Shown in pieces: positions 45,564 to 55,349 of a DNA stretch of 64,000 nucleotides. Source of the stretch: Albibacillus kandeliae (GTDB taxonomy: Bacteria; Pseudomonadota; Alphaproteobacteria; Rhodobacterales; Rhodobacteraceae); NCBI RefSeq assembly GCF_003116585.1, contig NZ_QEHM01000015.1, forward strand, positions 1-64,000. Direction: 5' to 3'. The notes beneath the pieces were generated by a model that was not told the DNA's origin, ran no database searches, and worked only from the letters and a program-made list of their open reading frames with translations. How positions within the stretch are numbered: the stretch's first letter is position 1; every line of letters starts with the position of its first letter. Position numbers and translations under genes: made by a program.

Positions 45564-46619
45564 TTGACCTGGGATATAGCCCTCATTCTATCGGTGGACG
45601 GGGTCGCGGGGGCCGCGATCTACCTTCTCGCGGGGCTGGGCCTCGTCCTCGTGTTCTCGGTGACGCGGGTAATCTTCGTCCCCTTCGGCGACATCGCGGT
45701 GTTCAGCGCGCTGACGCTGGCCTACCTCGAGGCCGGGCGCTGGCCGCCGACGATCGCGCTGGTCGCCGTCCTTGCCGCGATCACCGCGGTCAAGGAGGTG
45801 GTCGCGCATCTGAGGCACGGCCGCGTCGCAAAGGTGCCCGCTGCGCTCGGCACATGGCTGGGGCTGCCGCTGCTGGCCTGCGTTCCCGCGCAACTGCTCG
45901 CCGGACAGGAATTGCCGCCACTGGTCGACATCGCACTGACTCTTGCCCTTGTGCTCCCCATCGTTCCGCTGATGGCGCGGCTGGTCTTCCACCCCATCGC
46001 CCATGCGTCGACGCTGGTTCTGCTGATCGCCTCGCTGGTGATGCACTTCCTGATGTCGGGCCTCGGCCTGCTGTTCTTCGGCCCCGAGGGCTTCCGCACC
46101 CAGCCGCTGATGCGCGGCGCGGTCGAGCTGGCGCCGGGGTTCCTCGTCAGTGCGCAGGTTCTGCTGATGGTCGGCGCGGCCGCCGTGCTGGCGGGCCTGT
46201 TCTTCCTCGCCTTCGAACGGACGCTGGTGGGCAAGGCCCTGCGGGCGACCGCGGTCAACCGGACCGGTGCGCAACTGGTCGGCATCCGCCCGGCCTCGAC
46301 CGCGGCGCTCACCTACTGCGCGGTCTCGCTGCTGGCGGGCTTCGTGGGCATCCTGATCGCCCCGTCGACGACCATGTATTACGACTCCGGCCTGATCATC
46401 GGCCTCAAGGCCTTTGTCGCCGCCATCATCGGCGGGCTCAGCAGCTATCCCCTGACGGCGCTTGGTGCGCTCGCGGTGGGGATGCTCGAAAGTTTCGCCT
46501 CGTTCTGGGACGGCGCCCTGAAGGACGTGATCGTCTTCTCGCTGCTGATCCCCGCCCTGATGATCCGTTCGCATTTCTCGCATCATTCCGATGATGACGT
46601 CGAAGAAGAGGAAGTATGA
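45564..46619 (+). CDS. Branched-chain-type ABC transporter permease (LivH type)
   Basis: 351 residues from a TTG start at 45564. That start is chosen because GGGAG lies eight bases upstream, whereas an earlier TTG at 45528 lies within the hairpin. Eight or more helices, with the family block GKALRATAVNRTGAQLVGI and GLIIGLKAFVAAIIGGLSS. The C-terminus is acidic (DDDVEEEEV). It overlaps the fused permease-ATPase gene by four bases. Confidence 0.85.
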   Translation: MTWDIALILSVDGVAGAAIYLLAGLGLVLVFSVTRVIFVPFGDIAVFSALTLAYLEAGRWPPTIALVAVLAAITAVKEVVAHLRHGRVAKVPAALGTWLGLPLLACVPAQLLAGQELPPLVDIALTLALVLPIVPLMARLVFHPIAHASTLVLLIASLVMHFLMSGLGLLFFGPEGFRTQPLMRGAVELAPGFLVSAQVLLMVGAAAVLAGLFFLAFERTLVGKALRATAVNRTGAQLVGIRPASTAALTYCAVSLLAGFVGILIAPSTTMYYDSGLIIGLKAFVAAIIGGLSSYPLTALGALAVGMLESFASFWDGALKDVIVFSLLIPALMIRSHFSHHSDDDVEEEEV

Positions 46620-48406
46620 GCATGACCTCGACCCTCAAGCGCCGGCTTGGCCTGCTGGTCGTCATGGCCGCGCTCGCCTCGGTACCGCTGCTGTTCGGCA
46701 GCTTCACGGTTTCCCTGTTCAACGACATCGGCATGGCGACCCTCGTGGTGCTTGGTCTGGTGCTGCTGTCGGGCGTGGCCGGGATCACCTCCTTCGGACA
46801 CGCCGCCTTTGTCGGTATCGCCGCCTATGCGACCGCCTGGCTGAACACCCAGTTCGCGCTCTCGCCCTGGCTGGCGCTGCCCTGCGCGCTGGCGGTCACG
46901 GCGCTCTGCGCGGTGCTGATCGGGGCCCTTACCCTGCGACTGGGCGGGCACTACCTGCCGCTCAGCACCATCGCATGGGGGCTGTCGGTCCCGCTGCTCT
47001 TCGGCAACCTCACCATGCTGGGCCGTCACTCCGGCATCTCTGACATCGCGCCGCTCTCCGTCGCGGGCCGTGACCTGATGAGCGCCGAGGCCGCCTTTTA
47101 CGTGGTCTGGATTATGGTGGGGCTCGTAGGGCTGTTCTGTCATCACCTGCTGAACTCGCGCATGGGCCGGGCGATCCGCGCGGTGCGCGGCGGCGATGTC
47201 CTGCTGTCGAGCGTCGGGGCCAACTCGTTCCACGTCCGGCTGATGCTCTTCGTCTTCTCGGCCGTGCTGGCCGCACTCTCGGGCTGGCTCTATGCCCATG
47301 TGAACCGCTTCGTCAGTCCCGCGCCTTTCTCGCTGCACGCGGGCATCGACTACATGTTCATGATGGTCGTTGGCGGCATGGGGCAGCTGGTGGGCGCGGT
47401 CGCCGGGGCGACCATCGTGCTGGCGCTCAAGAACGTGCTGCAGGACGTGCTGCCGCTGGTCTCGCAACATGCAGCACAGATCCAGGCGGTGGTCTTCGCC
47501 GCGCTCTTCATCCTGCTGCTCCAGAATGCGCGGGGCGGTGTTCTTTCGCTGGTCAGCCGCGTGCTGCCGCGCCGACCGGTCTCGCCGGCCGCCGCAAGCA
47601 CCGAGCCGGCGTCGGAACCTCTGGAACGGCGCACCATGCCGACGAAGGGCGCCGCACTGCTGAGCGTCGATGCCGTGGTCAAGCGTTTCAAGGGGCTCGT
47701 CGCCGTCAACGAAGTCGGCTTCGAGGTCCGTGCGGGCGAGATGGTCGGGCTGATCGGTCCGAACGGCGCGGGCAAGTCGACCATGTTCAACCTGATCACC
47801 GGCACGCTCGGCCTCACCGCTGGCCGTGTGGAGTTCCTCGGCGAGGACATCACCCGCCGCTCCCAGCGCGAGATTGCGCTCATGGGCATGGGGCGCACCT
47901 TTCAGCACGTCAAGCTGCGGCCCAACATGAGCGTCCTCGACAACGTGGCGCTGGGGGCCCATGCCCGTGGCCGATGCGGGATGCTGCGCGGCGGGCTGGC
48001 GCTCGACCGCGAGGAGGAGCGCCGGATCTACGACGAGGCCCGCAGGCAGATCGCTCGGATCGGTCTCACCGGGCAGGAACTGGAAGCCGCGGGGAGCATG
48101 CCGCTCGGCACCCAGCGCCTGATCGAGATCGCGCGGGCGCTGGCCTCGGACCCGCTGCTGCTGATCCTCGACGAACCGGCAGCCGGTCTGCGCAAGCCGG
48201 AAAAGACAGCGCTGGCCGAGCTGCTGCGGCGGCTGCGCGAGGAAGGGGTGACCATCATGATCGTGGAACACGACATGGATTTCGTAATGAAGCTGGTCGA
48301 CCGGCTGGTGGTGATGAACTTCGGCACCAAGCTGTTCGACGGAGCGCCGCAGGAGGCACGGGCCGACAAGGGCGTGCGCGCCGCCTACCTGGGAGACGCG
48401 GCATGA
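46616..48406 (+). CDS. Fused LivM permease and LivG ATP-binding protein
   Basis: 596 residues. Residues 1 to about 310 are a LivM-type permease ([37 protein letters not shown]). After a Pro/Ala/Glu linker the ABC ATPase begins near 341, with Walker [10 protein letters not shown] at about 381-389 and Walker [12 protein letters not shown]. The normal LSGGQ-type signature reads [15 protein letters not shown], so the signature is degenerate (LGTQR), as in some LivG-branch proteins. Fusion keeps the permease and one ATPase in equal amounts. The coding region is continuous with no sign of frameshift. It overlaps the LivF gene by four bases. Confidence 0.87.
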   Translation: MSMTSTLKRRLGLLVVMAALASVPLLFGSFTVSLFNDIGMATLVVLGLVLLSGVAGITSFGHAAFVGIAAYATAWLNTQFALSPWLALPCALAVTALCAVLIGALTLRLGGHYLPLSTIAWGLSVPLLFGNLTMLGRHSGISDIAPLSVAGRDLMSAEAAFYVVWIMVGLVGLFCHHLLNSRMGRAIRAVRGGDVLLSSVGANSFHVRLMLFVFSAVLAALSGWLYAHVNRFVSPAPFSLHAGIDYMFMMVVGGMGQLVGAVAGATIVLALKNVLQDVLPLVSQHAAQIQAVVFAALFILLLQNARGGVLSLVSRVLPRRPVSPAAASTEPASEPLERRTMPTKGAALLSVDAVVKRFKGLVAVNEVGFEVRAGEMVGLIGPNGAGKSTMFNLITGTLGLTAGRVEFLGEDITRRSQREIALMGMGRTFQHVKLRPNMSVLDNVALGAHARGRCGMLRGGLALDREEERRIYDEARRQIARIGLTGQELEAAGSMPLGTQRLIEIARALASDPLLLILDEPAAGLRKPEKTALAELLRRLREEGVTIMIVEHDMDFVMKLVDRLVVMNFGTKLFDGAPQEARADKGVRAAYLGDAA

Positions 48407-49119
48407 CGGCCCTTCTTGCCATCGAGGACCTGCACGTCTGCTACGGCAAGGTCGAAGCGGTCCACGGCGTTTCGCTGCACCTTGATGCCGGGCAGATCGT
48501 CTCGGTCATCGGACCCAACGGCGCGGGCAAGAGCACGCTGCTGTCGGCGGCCATCGGTCTGCTGCCCTCGCAGGGGCGGATTCTGTTCGACGGGCAGGAG
48601 ATCGGGCGGCTCGGTGTCGAGGACAGGGTGGAGCGCGGCCTCTGCCTCGTTCCCGAAACCCGCGAACTCTTCGGCGAGATGAGCGTGCTCGACAACCTCC
48701 AGCTGGGCGCATACGTCCGCCGCGAGTCAAAGGCCGACAGGCGTCGCCAGCTTGAACTGGTCTATGCCCGGTTCCCGAGGCTGGCCGAGCGGCGCACCCA
48801 GCGTGCCGAGACGCTTTCGGGGGGCGAGCGCCAGATGCTCGCGCTTGGGCGCGCACTGATGTCCCGGCCCCGGGTATTGATGCTGGACGAACCAAGCCTC
48901 GGCCTCGCGCCGCTGATCGTCGACGAGATCCTCGCCATCGTGCGGGGCCTGCGCGAGGACGGCGTGTCGATCCTGCTGGTCGAACAGAACGCTCTCGCGG
49001 CGCTGGAAAGCTCCGACTACGGCTATGTTCTGGAATCCGGCGAAGTCGCGGTGGAGGGGCGCTCCGATGTCCTGAAGTCCGACGAACGCGTCTTCGAGAG
49101 CTATCTTGGCGGCGTCTGA
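48403..49119 (+). CDS. Branched-chain-type ABC transporter ATP-binding protein (LivF type)
   Basis: 238 residues. Walker [10 protein letters not shown], signature LSGGERQML, Walker B VLMLDEPSLGLAP and the C-terminal EQNALAAL are standard LivF features. ATG at 48403 overlaps the preceding stop by four bases. This is the last gene of the rightward MarR-controlled unit and is convergent with the XRE-cupin regulator. Confidence 0.9.
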   Translation: MTALLAIEDLHVCYGKVEAVHGVSLHLDAGQIVSVIGPNGAGKSTLLSAAIGLLPSQGRILFDGQEIGRLGVEDRVERGLCLVPETRELFGEMSVLDNLQLGAYVRRESKADRRRQLELVYARFPRLAERRTQRAETLSGGERQMLALGRALMSRPRVLMLDEPSLGLAPLIVDEILAIVRGLREDGVSILLVEQNALAALESSDYGYVLESGEVAVEGRSDVLKSDERVFESYLGGV

Positions 49120-49148
49120 GACCGCGCCATGACCGCAGCGCGCCGGCC

Positions 49149-49742
49149 CTAGCGGGGTTCGGGGCGCTGCGACTCGGTGCAGATGCAGATTACCTCGGCA
49201 TCCGTTTCGCCCACGTTCAGGTAGGCGTGGCCCATCGAACTGTCGAGGTAGACGCCTTCGCCCTTCGACAGGCGCACCGGGGCGTAGAACTCGGTATGCA
49301 CCTCGACTGCCCCTTCCAGCACCATCAGGAACTCTTCGCCGCCGTGGCGTTCAAGCGGGCCGAACTTCTGCAGTGACCCGGTCTTGATCCTGGCGCGGAT
49401 CGGGATCAGCCGCTTGTTCATGATATCCGAGCACAGGTAATTGTACTCGTAGTTCTCGGTGTCGATCTGGATGCCGTCCCCGGTGCCGACCTTCATGAAC
49501 CGGCTGTTGGGCGGGCGGCTGTCGCTCTCTGTTTCCTCATCCCCGATCAGCTGCCCGATGGACAGCCCGAAGCCCTCGGCCAGCCGTGACACCTTGTCGA
49601 GCGTCGGCGACAGGGCCCCGTTCTCGATCTTGGAAATGGTGGACACCGCGACACCCGAGATCCGGGCGAGATCGTGTAGGGTCAGCTGGCGTGTCTTGCG
49701 CAACATGCGCACGCGCTGACCCAGCGCCTGAGAGGTGGTCAT
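49149..49742 (-). CDS. XRE-family transcriptional regulator with cupin domain
   Basis: 197 residues. An N-terminal HTH_3 domain (QRVRMLRKTRQLTLHDLARISGVAVSTISKIENG, read in part as VAVSTISKIENGALSPTL) is joined to a C-terminal cupin_2 (LERHGGEEFLMVLEGAVEVH; GVYLDSSMGHAYLNVG). Such regulators often sense amines, amino acids or their derivatives. It is divergent from the FAD oxidoreductase-TRAP operon, and the AT-rich gap holds an inverted repeat. ATG at 49742 is chosen; a longer open frame crosses the promoter gap. Confidence 0.87.
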   Translation of the reverse strand: MTTSQALGQRVRMLRKTRQLTLHDLARISGVAVSTISKIENGALSPTLDKVSRLAEGFGLSIGQLIGDEETESDSRPPNSRFMKVGTGDGIQIDTENYEYNYLCSDIMNKRLIPIRARIKTGSLQKFGPLERHGGEEFLMVLEGAVEVHTEFYAPVRLSKGEGVYLDSSMGHAYLNVGETDAEVICICTESQRPEPR

Positions 49743-49823
49743 ATGAGGGGCGGCTCCCGGAGAATTGGCTGCGTCGAGTTTACACACGCCTCGCGCAAAT
49801 GAGAAGTAATTTTCGTATCCGAT

Positions 49824-49849
49824 AAATTTTCGTTGCAATAAGAAAATTT
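49824..49849. promoter_or_regulatory. AT-rich inverted repeat, candidate XRE-cupin operator
   Basis: AAATTTTC (49824-49831) and GAAAATTT (49842-49849) form a perfect 8-base inverted repeat in the very AT-rich gap between the divergent regulator and the oxidoreductase gene. Related strings (TAATTTTCG at 49808-49816, GAAAATCG at 49861-49868) flank it, which may be extra half sites. Confidence 0.5.
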
Positions 49850-49924
49850 CCTCTTAGCGTGAAAATCGTCGCCAGCCCGGTCCGGGCCGGAATCGCAGGT
49901 ACAGTCACAAGGGGCGCGGGAAGC

Positions 49925-51064
49925 TTGGCAGAGATCATCAGTGCGGATGTCATCGTGATCGGGGCAGGGATGGCCGGGGCATCGGTCGCCGCCGAACTGG
50001 CAGGCGAGGCCCGTGTCGTCCTTGTCGAGATGGAGGCGCAGCCGGGGTATCACACCACCGGGCGCTCCGCCGCCGTCTTTGCCCCGAGCTATGGCCCCGC
50101 TCCGATCCGTGCCCTGACCCGCGCCTCCCGCGCCTTCTACGGCAGCCCGCCGGACGGCTTTGCACCTTCTCCCCTCCTGTCGCCGCGCCCGATCCTGATG
50201 ATCGCCCGGCCCGACCAGAGCGACGCCCTCGACGCGCTGATCGACGCCGTGGCCCCCGAGGGAGAGATCGAGCGGCTGCCGGGCGCCGAACTGGGTGCCT
50301 GGCAACCCCTGCTGCGCGAGGGCTATGCCGATCAGGGCATGCTGGACCGCCAGGGGCAGGACATCGACGTCGCCGGGCTGCACCAGGGCTACCTGCGCCA
50401 GTTCCGGGTCCGGGGTGGCACCCTGCTCACGGGGGCCGAGGTCGAAAGCCTGCAGCGCGCGGGCGGCAACTGGATCGTCGAGACGCGCAAGGGCCGGGCC
50501 ATAGCGCCCATCGTGATCAATGCGGCGGGCGCATGGGCCGATCGCGTCGGTCAGTTGGCAGGCGCCGAGACCATCGGCCTTAAACCGCTGCGCCGCACGG
50601 CAATGGTCGTGGCCGAGCCCGACGGCTTTGCCGCGCGCGAGGCGCCGATCACCATCGACATCGAGGAAAACTTCTACCTCAAGCCCGACGCGGGCCGCCT
50701 GCTGATCTCACCCGCCGACGAGACACCCTCCGAGCCCTGCGACGCGCAGCCCGACGAGCTGGACGTCGCGATCTGTGCCGACCGGATCATGACCGCCTTC
50801 GACCTCGACATCCGGCGGATCGAGAACAAGTGGGCCGGGCTGCGCAGTTTCGTCGCCGACAAGGCGCCGGTCATCGGGTACTCGCAGACCGCTCCGGGCT
50901 TCTTCTGGCTGGCGGGGCAGGGCGGTTACGGCATCCAGACCGCGCCCGCCGCGGCGCGTCTCGCCGCGGCCCTCGCCCTCGGGCGGGAGGTGCCGGAGGA
51001 CATCGCGGCCGAGGGCCTGACGACCTTGGATGTCGCGCCACAGCGTTTCGGAGAAGCCGCATGA
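49925..51064 (+). CDS. FAD-dependent amino acid oxidase/dehydrogenase (DAO family)
   Basis: 379 residues. The Rossmann FAD motif DVIVIGAGMAGASVAAELAG is at the N-terminus, with the DAO motif HTTGRSAAVFAPSYG and a C-terminal FFWLAGQGGYGIQTAPAAA. It oxidises the C-N bond of an amino acid or N-substituted glycine, perhaps D-amino acids (inference from the operon). The start is uncertain: TTG at 49925 puts the Rossmann fold near the N-terminus, while a GTG at 49859 would add 22 residues of no known family. It overlaps the TRAP permease gene by four bases. Confidence 0.82.
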   Translation: MAEIISADVIVIGAGMAGASVAAELAGEARVVLVEMEAQPGYHTTGRSAAVFAPSYGPAPIRALTRASRAFYGSPPDGFAPSPLLSPRPILMIARPDQSDALDALIDAVAPEGEIERLPGAELGAWQPLLREGYADQGMLDRQGQDIDVAGLHQGYLRQFRVRGGTLLTGAEVESLQRAGGNWIVETRKGRAIAPIVINAAGAWADRVGQLAGAETIGLKPLRRTAMVVAEPDGFAAREAPITIDIEENFYLKPDAGRLLISPADETPSEPCDAQPDELDVAICADRIMTAFDLDIRRIENKWAGLRSFVADKAPVIGYSQTAPGFFWLAGQGGYGIQTAPAAARLAAALALGREVPEDIAAEGLTTLDVAPQRFGEAA

Positions 51065-52344
51065 TCTGGATCGTTCCCGCCATCGCCGGGGTTTTGCTCG
51101 CCGCCGGTCTCGCCCTCGCCTACGTGATCGGGGGCAGCACCGTCCTGGCATTTCTGGCCACCGACAACAGCCGCTACCTAGCCATCCTCCCGCAAAAGGT
51201 CTTTTCCCAGATCAGCGTGTTCTCGCTTCTGGCGATGCCGCTCTTCATCCTCGCGGGGGAACTGATGAACCGGGGCGGAGTGACCAAGGCGCTGATCGAC
51301 CTCTCGATGGCGATGGTCGGTCGCTTGCGGGGCGGGCTCGGGCACGTGAACATCATGACCAGCGTGTTCTTCGCCGGTATCTCCGGCTCGGCCATCGCCG
51401 ACGCCGCCGCGCTGTCGAACACCCTTGTCCCGGCCATGCGCGAGCGCGGTTACACCAACGAATACGCAGGCGCGGTCACCGCAGCCTCGTCGATCATCGG
51501 GCCGATCGTGCCGCCCTCTATCATCCTGATCTTCTACGGCGCGCTGATGCAGACCTCGGTCGCCGCGCTCTTCGTCGCAGGGATCCTGCCGGGGCTGGTG
51601 CTGGCCGCCGCCCTGTTCCTCGTCAACGGCTACTACGCCTGGCGCGAGGATCACCCCCGCGTCGAAAAGGGCGAGGCCCCGGCGCTGGTCCCGGCGGTTC
51701 TGGGCGCGCTGCCCGCGCTCTGCCTGCCGCTGATCATCGTGGGCGGCATCGTGCTGGGCTGGATGACCCCGACCGAAGCCGCCGCCGTTGCCGTCTTTGC
51801 GGCCGTCGTCGCGGCATGGTTCTACTCGCCCATCACGCTGGAAGACCTGCGCGAGAGCTTCAGCCGCACGGCGGTCCTGACCGGCTCGATCTTCATGATC
51901 CTTTGCGCGGTCTCGGCTCTCGGTCACCTTGCCGCGATCGAACGCATCCCGCAGGCGCTGGCCGAGCTCGTCGACCGGATGGGGCTGGGCCCGGCGGGTT
52001 ACCTCGTGATGATGAACGTGCTCTTCATCATCGCGGGCATGGTGCTGGACGTCACCGTGGCCCTCGCCCTACTGGTGCCGCTTCTGGCGCCGGTGGCACT
52101 AGCTGGCGGGGCCGACCCGGTGCACCTCGGCATCGTCATCTGCTTCAACCTTAGCATCGGGCTCGTCTCGCCACCGCTGGGGGGATGCCTTCTGATCATC
52201 TCGACCGTGACGGGGGTCCGCTATTGGGCACTCGCCCGCGCGGTCATCCCCTTCGTGATCGCGGAAATCGTCGTGCTCGCGATCCTCGTCGCGCTGCCCG
52301 AGATCAGCCTCTGGCTGCCGCGCGTCATGGGGCTTTGGCACTAG
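51061..52344 (+). CDS. TRAP transporter large membrane subunit (DctM type)
   Basis: 427 residues, about twelve helices. The family features are MPLFILAGELMNRGGVTKAL, SVFFAGISGSAIADAAALS and AASSIIGPIVPPSIILIFYG. It is the Na+-coupled channel of the TRAP system and is encoded first, before the binding protein and small subunit. Confidence 0.9.
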   Translation: MIWIVPAIAGVLLAAGLALAYVIGGSTVLAFLATDNSRYLAILPQKVFSQISVFSLLAMPLFILAGELMNRGGVTKALIDLSMAMVGRLRGGLGHVNIMTSVFFAGISGSAIADAAALSNTLVPAMRERGYTNEYAGAVTAASSIIGPIVPPSIILIFYGALMQTSVAALFVAGILPGLVLAAALFLVNGYYAWREDHPRVEKGEAPALVPAVLGALPALCLPLIIVGGIVLGWMTPTEAAAVAVFAAVVAAWFYSPITLEDLRESFSRTAVLTGSIFMILCAVSALGHLAAIERIPQALAELVDRMGLGPAGYLVMMNVLFIIAGMVLDVTVALALLVPLLAPVALAGGADPVHLGIVICFNLSIGLVSPPLGGCLLIISTVTGVRYWALARAVIPFVIAEIVVLAILVALPEISLWLPRVMGLWH

Positions 52345-52369
52345 AACAATCAACAGGAGAGGTAAGACA

Positions 52370-53341
52370 ATGACATTCATGAAATTCTTCACCGCCACGG
52401 CAATCGCCGCCACGCTGGCGCTGCCGGTCTCGGCCGAGGTCAAGATCGCGCTCGACACGCCCGCCGACATGGAGCAATCGGGCACTTACGTCTGGGCGCA
52501 TACCTTCGGCGAATACCTCAAGGCACATGGGATGGAGGCCGAGGAGTACGAGCGCAACGCGCTGGGCGAAGAGGCCGAACGCCTCGACCAGGTGAGCCAG
52601 GGGCTGCTCGAAATCTCCATGTCCGACGCCAAGTCGGCAGGCACGCTCGACGGCACCATCTTCGGCTCGATGATGCCCTACTTCTTCAAGGACTCCGATG
52701 AACTCGACCGCGCCCTTTCCGAAGGCGGGATGCTGGAGCGGATCAACGCGGGCACCACACCCAAGGGCGTGCGCGTGCTCGACCTCGTCTATCTCGGGTT
52801 GCCCTCGGGCATCTTCACCACGCAGAAGCCGGTGCGCACCTTCGACGACATGAAGAACGTGCGGATGCGCGCGCTGGACGAGCTCCAGATCCAGACCTTC
52901 GAGACATGGGGCTCAAAGGGGACCATCGTGTCGTGGTCCGAGGTACCGAACGCCCTGCAGACCGGCGTGGCGGATGGCTACATCAACCCGCCCTTCGTGC
53001 CGCTGATGTTCGGCCACACCGCCTTCATCAAGTACTTCACCAACGCCAAGATGTCGGCCTCGGTCCGCATCGCCATCGCCTCCGAGGACTGGTACCAGTC
53101 GCTCTCGGACGAGGAACGCGCAACGGTCGATGCAGGCGCCAAGGCCGCGCATGACGCCAACCGCGACTTCATCGCAAACCGCGCCAAGATCCTCGACGAT
53201 CTGAAGGCGGCGGGCATCGAGGTCATCGAGCTCTCGGAAGAGGAACGCGCCAAGTTCCGCGAGGCGTCCCAGCCGCTCTACGAGGCAGTCGAGATGCCCG
53301 AGGGCGCACTCGATGCCTGGCGCGCGGCAGTGGGGCAATAA
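52370..53341 (+). CDS. TRAP transporter substrate-binding protein (DctP type)
   Basis: 323 residues with a short signal peptide ending at SAE. The conserved DctP block KNVRMRALDELQIQTFETWG and the arginine NVRMRA that binds the carboxylate are visible, and VPNALQTGVADGYINPPF follows. It should deliver a carboxylate-bearing ligand such as an acylated amino acid or small peptide (inference). AGGAGAGG precedes the start. Confidence 0.88.
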   Translation: MTFMKFFTATAIAATLALPVSAEVKIALDTPADMEQSGTYVWAHTFGEYLKAHGMEAEEYERNALGEEAERLDQVSQGLLEISMSDAKSAGTLDGTIFGSMMPYFFKDSDELDRALSEGGMLERINAGTTPKGVRVLDLVYLGLPSGIFTTQKPVRTFDDMKNVRMRALDELQIQTFETWGSKGTIVSWSEVPNALQTGVADGYINPPFVPLMFGHTAFIKYFTNAKMSASVRIAIASEDWYQSLSDEERATVDAGAKAAHDANRDFIANRAKILDDLKAAGIEVIELSEEERAKFREASQPLYEAVEMPEGALDAWRAAVGQ

Positions 53342-53345
53342 GACC

Positions 53346-53894
53346 ATGCGGGCGACGGCCGTATTTCTGAACACCCTGTCGGACTGGCTGAACCGGTTCG
53401 CCCTGATCCTGGCCGTGCTTGCCGTCGCGGTCATGCTGGGCGCCGCGGGCTGGCAGGTCGTCGCCCGCTACGTCCTCGCCCAGCCTCCCGCATGGACCGA
53501 GGAACTGGCGCGCTTCTCGATGGTCTGGGGCGGGTTGCTGGGGGCCTCCTGCGCCTACCGATTCAAGACCGACCCGACCCTGTTCCCGGACGCGCTGGCG
53601 ATCACCGGCACGCGCGGCATTCTCGTGGGGCTGCTGCGCACCTTCGGGGTCGCCTGCTTCGTGGTCCCGGTGCTGTGGTTCAGCATTTTCGGCCCCGGCG
53701 CCAACCCGGCGCGGGGCTACCTCGCCCGGCTGGCCGGTCGGCAGGCCGAGACGATGGACGTGCCGATGATGGTCTTCGGCATCGCCATCCCCCTGGCCTT
53801 TGCCCTGATCGTCATCCACGCGCTGGCCGATCTCGCCACGCTCTTCGCGCCGGACACCCGGCCCGCGCCCGTCAACAAGGAGACCGCGGCATGA
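53346..53894 (+). CDS. TRAP transporter small membrane subunit (DctQ type)
   Basis: 182 residues with four helices (ALILAVLAVAVMLGAAGWQV; WTEELARFSMVWGGLLGAS), the WTEELAR block typical of DctQ. It follows the binding protein by four bases and overlaps the MlrC gene by four. The start is at 53346; an upstream ATG at 53313 would overlap the binding-protein gene. Confidence 0.86.
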   Translation: MRATAVFLNTLSDWLNRFALILAVLAVAVMLGAAGWQVVARYVLAQPPAWTEELARFSMVWGGLLGASCAYRFKTDPTLFPDALAITGTRGILVGLLRTFGVACFVVPVLWFSIFGPGANPARGYLARLAGRQAETMDVPMMVFGIAIPLAFALIVIHALADLATLFAPDTRPAPVNKETAA

Positions 53895-55348
53895 AACTGT
53901 TCATGGCCTCGCTGGCCACCGAAACCAATTCCTTCTCGCCCATCCCCACCGGGTGGAGCGGGTTCAGGGAACACCTCCACACCAAGGAGGCTTCGCGTGG
54001 CGGGGCCGGGCTCTATGCCGCGGCCGTCACCGTCTGGCGCCAGCGCGCCGAGGCGCTGGGCTGGGAAGTGGTCGAGGGTCTCTCGACCTACGCTCAGCCT
54101 GCCGGACCGACTGTGCGCGAGGTCTACGAGACCATGCGCGACGACATCCTCGCGGATCTGACGGCTGCGATGCCGGTGGACGTGGTGTTGCTGTCGATGC
54201 ACGGCGCGATGATCGCCGAGGGCTACGACGACTGCGAGGGCGACATGCTGACCCGCGTCCGGCAGATCGTGGGACCCGAGGCCAAGGTCGGGCTCGAGAT
54301 CGACCCGCATTGCCACCTGACCGAGGCGATGCTGGGGTCGGCCACCGCGATCATCTGTTACAAGGAATATCCGCATATCGACGTCAGCGAACGGGCGGAC
54401 GAACTGTTCACCCTCTGCGCCGATGCGGCTGCGGGGCGCACCAACCCGGTGATGCGCGACTACGACTGCCGCATGATGGCGATGTACCACACCCCGTTCG
54501 AGCCGATCCGGGGTTACGTCGACCGCATGTCGGCGATGGAGGGGCAGGGCGGCATCCTCTCGGTCTCGCTGGCGCATGGCTTTCCCTGGGGCGACAACCC
54601 GCGCGTGGGCACCCGGACGCTGGTGATCACCGATGGCGACGCGGACCTCGCCGCCGCCCGCGCCGAGGCGCTGGGGCAGGAGCTTTGGGAGATGCGGCAC
54701 CAGTTGCGCAGCTTCCCCGACCTCGAAACCGGGCTGGACCGCGCCGTGGAGGCAAACGCCCAGCCGGTTGTCCTTGCCGACTTTGCCGACAACGCCGGGG
54801 GCGGCGCGCCCTCGGACAGCACTTTCGTCCTGCGCGCGGCGCTGGACCGGGGGCTGAAGGACATCGCCTTCGGTATCTTCTGGGATCCGGTCCTGACCGG
54901 CATGTGCATCGACGCGGGCCTCGGCGCGAAGATGGAGGTGCGTGTGGGCGGCAAGATCGGGCGCATGTCCGGCGATCCGGTGGACCTGACTGTCACCGTA
55001 AGGGGCATTTCCCACGACGCGATCCAGCATCTAGGCTCCGCCGAGATGAAACTGGGCGATGCGGTCTGGCTGGAGGCGGACGGCGTGCATATCGTGGTCA
55101 ACACCCGCCGCACCCAGACCTTCCACCCGGAGGTGTTCGAGACCCTCGGGTTGGAACTGGCCAAGATGAAGATCGTCGTCGTGAAGTCTTCGCAGCATTT
55201 CTATGACGGCTTTGTCCCCATCGCCTCCGAGGTGATCCACCTCGCGACGCCGGGCGCCATCACCCCGGATTACACGATCATCCCCTACACCAAACGGGCC
55301 CCGACCTACTGGCCCAAGATCGAGAACCCCTTTTCAGAGGACGCCTGA
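53891..55348 (+). CDS. M81-family (MlrC-like) metallopeptidase
   Basis: 485 residues, cytoplasmic. M81 features are ATETNSFSPIPTGW, LLSMHGAMIAEGYDDCEGD, the zinc motif EIDPHCHLT and ADNAGGGAPSDSTFVLRA. The family prototype MlrC finishes microcystin breakdown by cleaving linear peptides with D- and modified residues. Coupling to the TRAP genes and to a D-aminoacylase-like gene suggests an imported D-residue-containing or N-acylated peptide as substrate. Confidence 0.87.
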   Translation: MKLFMASLATETNSFSPIPTGWSGFREHLHTKEASRGGAGLYAAAVTVWRQRAEALGWEVVEGLSTYAQPAGPTVREVYETMRDDILADLTAAMPVDVVLLSMHGAMIAEGYDDCEGDMLTRVRQIVGPEAKVGLEIDPHCHLTEAMLGSATAIICYKEYPHIDVSERADELFTLCADAAAGRTNPVMRDYDCRMMAMYHTPFEPIRGYVDRMSAMEGQGGILSVSLAHGFPWGDNPRVGTRTLVITDGDADLAAARAEALGQELWEMRHQLRSFPDLETGLDRAVEANAQPVVLADFADNAGGGAPSDSTFVLRAALDRGLKDIAFGIFWDPVLTGMCIDAGLGAKMEVRVGGKIGRMSGDPVDLTVTVRGISHDAIQHLGSAEMKLGDAVWLEADGVHIVVNTRRTQTFHPEVFETLGLELAKMKIVVVKSSQHFYDGFVPIASEVIHLATPGAITPDYTIIPYTKRAPTYWPKIENPFSEDA

Positions 55349-55349
55349 C

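Noticed and set aside
46583..48271. Long minus-strand open frame opposite the LivM-LivG fusion
   Set aside because: Same antisense effect; the plus strand has intact Walker motifs and overlapping neighbours.
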